This document shows, one piece after another, positions 61,541 through 64,000 of a stretch of DNA of 64,000 nt (the first letter of the stretch is position 1; every line of letters starts with the position of its first letter). Under the pieces are notes generated by a model that worked only from the letters and a program-made list of their open reading frames with translations, made no database searches and had not been told where the DNA came from. A program made the translations under genes and the position numbers. The DNA comes from Erinaceus europaeus (taxonomy: Eukaryota > Chordata > Mammalia > Eulipotyphla > Erinaceidae), in the NCBI RefSeq assembly GCF_950295315.1, contig NC_080171.1:98019445-98083444 (forward strand), given 5' to 3'.

Positions 61541-62234
61541 TGCAGAGCAAGGAGACTGTGTACTGGTTAAAGTGATGTTCATGGGTGTTGTGTGTTATAA
61601 TGCAAAGAGAGAAGTCCTAATGATTTTCTTAGTGGTTGCTCCTGGAATTCTAGAAATAATATAGCAATTGGAGGCATGACAGGAAATGCTATTGAGAGAA
61701 GAGGTCAGGAATCTTGCAGGTTAAGAGAACTCTTTCCTATTCGCTTAGTCCTGGTGCCAATCTAAACTCACATCTTCAATTCCAGACTGTTGTGACTTAG
61801 TTTAGTCATCTGCTGATTGTCTGTATGAGACGAGTCTTTAACGCCAGTTTTAAATCCTGAGACAATTCTCTAGTCACTCTGAAAGGCACTTTGGGTTTCA
61901 GCCAAATCTGGAGTCAGGATTCTGTGCTGTTAAAATCATAAAGCCTAAAACACACTGTATGTATTTTTATTATCTACCTTAAAAAAGATACCTGTTACTA
62001 TTGCTTTGAAAGGACAAAAAGGAGGAAGGGTGCAGGTTTTTCTTTAAAAATAACCTATAACTTAGAGAGACCAGCTGATAAGGGAGAGAGATGTTTTTCT
62101 AGATGTTTTTCCCACTTAAAAAGCTCAAGATCCAGACAGTTTCACAGATGAGTTCATCAAACCTGCTAAGATCATACAGTGTCAATGCTTTACAGTTCTT
62201 CTGGAACATCGAAAAAGAAGAGCTTGCTTTTTCT
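61541..62234. other. Single-copy sequence
   Basis: No repeat recognised; AT-rich from 61920. No coding frame of note. Confidence 0.4.
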
Positions 62235-62440
62235 TTCTCTCTTTGTAATATTTTATTTTATTTATATGTTTGGATAGAGACAGAAACTAAGAGGGAAGAG
62301 GCAGAGTGGAGTAGAAGAGAGAAACCTGCAGCACTGTTTGGCTGTCTGTGAAGCTTTCCCCCCTGCGGGTGGGGACTAGGAGATTGAACATGGGTTCTTA
62401 CACATTGTAACATGTGTGCTCTATTAAGTGTGCCCCTCCC
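62235..62440 (-). mobile_element. SINE-A copy
   Basis: Antisense TAATATTTTATTTTATTT, GTTTGGATAGAGACAG, AACCTGCAGCACTGTTTGG, GAAGCTTTCCCCCC, GAACATGGGTTCTTAC, GTGTGCTCTATTAAGTGTGC. Confidence 0.88.
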
Positions 62441-62589
62441 ACTTTGTTTTTTTTTAATGTTTTTAAAATGTTTTAAAAACATTTTTTTTAATCTTTAAAT
62501 TTTTTTTTAATGTAATACTTTTGGTGGTCTGGGCATGTCAAACTGGAAATTTAATATAGAAACTATGGTAGAAGTGCTGAGAAGTATAG

Positions 62590-62785
62590 GACCAGGCAGG
62601 GGTGCACCTGGTTAAGAACTCACATTAAAGTGCACGAGGACCCAGGTTCAAGCTCCTGGTCCCCACTTGTGAAAAGCTTCACAAGTGGTGAAGCAGGGCT
62701 GCAGGTGTCTCTCTGTCTCTCTCCCTCCCCTTTCAATTTCTCTCTGTCTCTATCCAATAATAAATAAACCAAAATATAAAAAAAA
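62590..62785 (+). mobile_element. SINE-A2 copy
   Basis: ACCAGGCAGGGGTGCACCTG, CCCAGGTTCAAGCTCCTGG, GAAAAGCTTCACAAGTGG, GAAGCAGGGCTGCAGG, TCTATCCAATAATAAATAAA. Confidence 0.88.
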
Positions 62786-63024
62786 GAAGTACAGAAAAAG
62801 CAAAACAGTAGACAACCAGACATCCGCAATAACAAGAAGCTGTCACTACAAGAGGGACAAAAGGAAGTGGTGTGTTGCCAGAGATTAAGGCAGAGGTCAC
62901 AATCAAGGTGTACTGTGGTCTCACCTAAGCCAAGACAGTATGTAGCTGATGACAAGAGGCACAGTTAGAGGGCGAGGTGTCTCAGTTCTCCAGTTCTTCC
63001 CATCTTGCAGCCCTTTATTTCTTT
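62786..63024. other. Single-copy sequence
   Basis: Nothing recognised. Confidence 0.35.
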
Positions 63025-63245
63025 CTTTAAAATCTTTATATGTTTTATTTATTTAATTTATTATTTAGTTATCTGGATACAGAAAGAAATTGAGAGGTAA
63101 AGGGAAGGTTGAGAGGGAGAAAAAGACACTTGCAACACTGCTTCACCCTTCATGAAGCTTCTCCCCCTGCAGGTGGAGGGGCATGAACCCAGGTCCTTGA
63201 GCATTGTAACGTGTGCACTATACCAGGTGTGCCACCACCTAGTCC
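63025..63245 (-). mobile_element. SINE-A copy
   Basis: Antisense TTTTATTTATTTAATTTATT, TGGATACAGAAAGAAATTG, CACTTGCAACACTGCTTCAC, GAAGCTTCTCCCCC, CATGAACCCAGGTCC, GTGCCACCACCTAGTCCC. Confidence 0.9.
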
Positions 63246-64000
63246 CTTGTAGCCTTTTCCATTGGATTTATCAGCCAGAATTCTGCTGGCACAAGAGGTT
63301 GGGAAATGCAGCTTTATAGGTGAGTGCCCACCCGTAGGCTGATTCAGAGCAGAGCAGAGAAGGGCTGAGGATTAGGGTATGAGAGCAAGCCCTGCAGAGC
63401 TAGACCTCTGAAATAAGACTTTACATTGGTCATCACAGTCAGGCTCAGAGGTAGGTAGGAGGGGCATTCTCTAATGCATAATCCAGCTGGAAAGATGTGA
63501 CCTCTGATCCTCTGATAGCTTTTTTTTTTTTTTTTAATTCTCTGATCATTCTTAACACAAAAGGAGAAACAACAGCAACAGAACAAAACAAAACAAACAA
63601 AAAGCAGGGATGTCTACAATACTACCTGTGAAGAATTTGCATTCTAACATTGAATCTGAATTTGATTAAATCTCTAGTTTAATCTAAACCTACCTTTTTA
63701 CGTAAAATACAGGGGCAGAGCAGTATGTTAAAAGACATAAAGTATACTGAGTCAACCAAATCTAGAATATGGAAAATTCTATGGGGACATTGACCATTTT
63801 ATTCAACAGATTATTTCAACAGATTATTAGGAAATTTAAATACCAAAGAGATTTAAGGAACCTATTAACCAAATTTAATCCAGGAACTTCTAGCTTTGTT
63901 TAGATCTTGACTTAAGTCAATCAACAGAAAAAAGCACTTATGAATCAATCAAGGCAACTTGACCACTAGCATAAGACCAATGACAACACAGCAACACAAT
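63246..64000. other. Single-copy sequence
   Basis: AT-rich from 63600 on, with an imperfect tandem copy of CAGATTATTtcaa around 63805-63830. No gene or known repeat. Confidence 0.4.

Overview
The window is nuclear DNA of a hedgehog (Erinaceidae, most likely Erinaceus europaeus or a close relative). Two things point there. The sequence is saturated with tRNA-headed SINEs of the hedgehog type, and at 568-3955 there is a nearly full-length non-LTR retrotransposon of the Vingi clade, which from my memory of the literature is known among mammals only in hedgehogs. I see no complete host protein-coding gene, no rRNA or tRNA gene and no promoter-like CpG island. It reads as an intergenic or intronic, repeat-rich region that also holds several repeat-free AT-rich blocks with the look of conserved non-coding regulatory DNA.

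Layout. 1-5230: an antisense L1 carries a SINE (149-379) and the Vingi element (568-3955). 5.5-11.3 kb: L1 debris, a dense SINE cluster and a solo LTR (7799-8109). 11.4-14.3 kb: older repeats (L2, MIR), a GT repeat and a candidate conserved block. 14.4-24.4 kb: L1 fragments and copies of a LINE 3'-end family, one split by a second solo LTR (15812-16187). 25-34.7 kb: mostly single-copy DNA with candidate regulatory blocks near 28.8-29.1 kb and 32.8-33.1 kb. 34.9-38.6 kb: SINEs and a 350-bp pyrimidine tract born inside a SINE. 38.7-43.6 kb: SINE-poor, with candidate conserved blocks and one possible exon. 43.6-57.5 kb: a mosaic of SINEs and L1, with a good CTCF-type motif at 48985-48998. 57.5-64 kb: SINEs around a strong candidate enhancer at 58960-59420 with two octamer motifs.

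The most interesting system is Vingi with its SINEs. The element begins with the same tRNA-like head as the SINEs and ends with the same tail. The two segments that become adjacent in the SINEs are each bordered in Vingi by the 8-bp word TGCTGGCA, one copy overlapping the start codon and the other 3' of the stop. One class of hedgehog SINE therefore looks like a Vingi element whose whole coding region has been removed between two short direct repeats, leaving head plus tail. This copy of Vingi is dead: two nonsense codons and one frameshift.

Two solo LTRs of one family, each flanked by an intact 6-bp target duplication, show past activity of an endogenous retrovirus. Repeat family names not stated with confidence are descriptive labels (SINE-A, -B, -C, -F, -G, -H; LINE-end D and E) defined in the entries.
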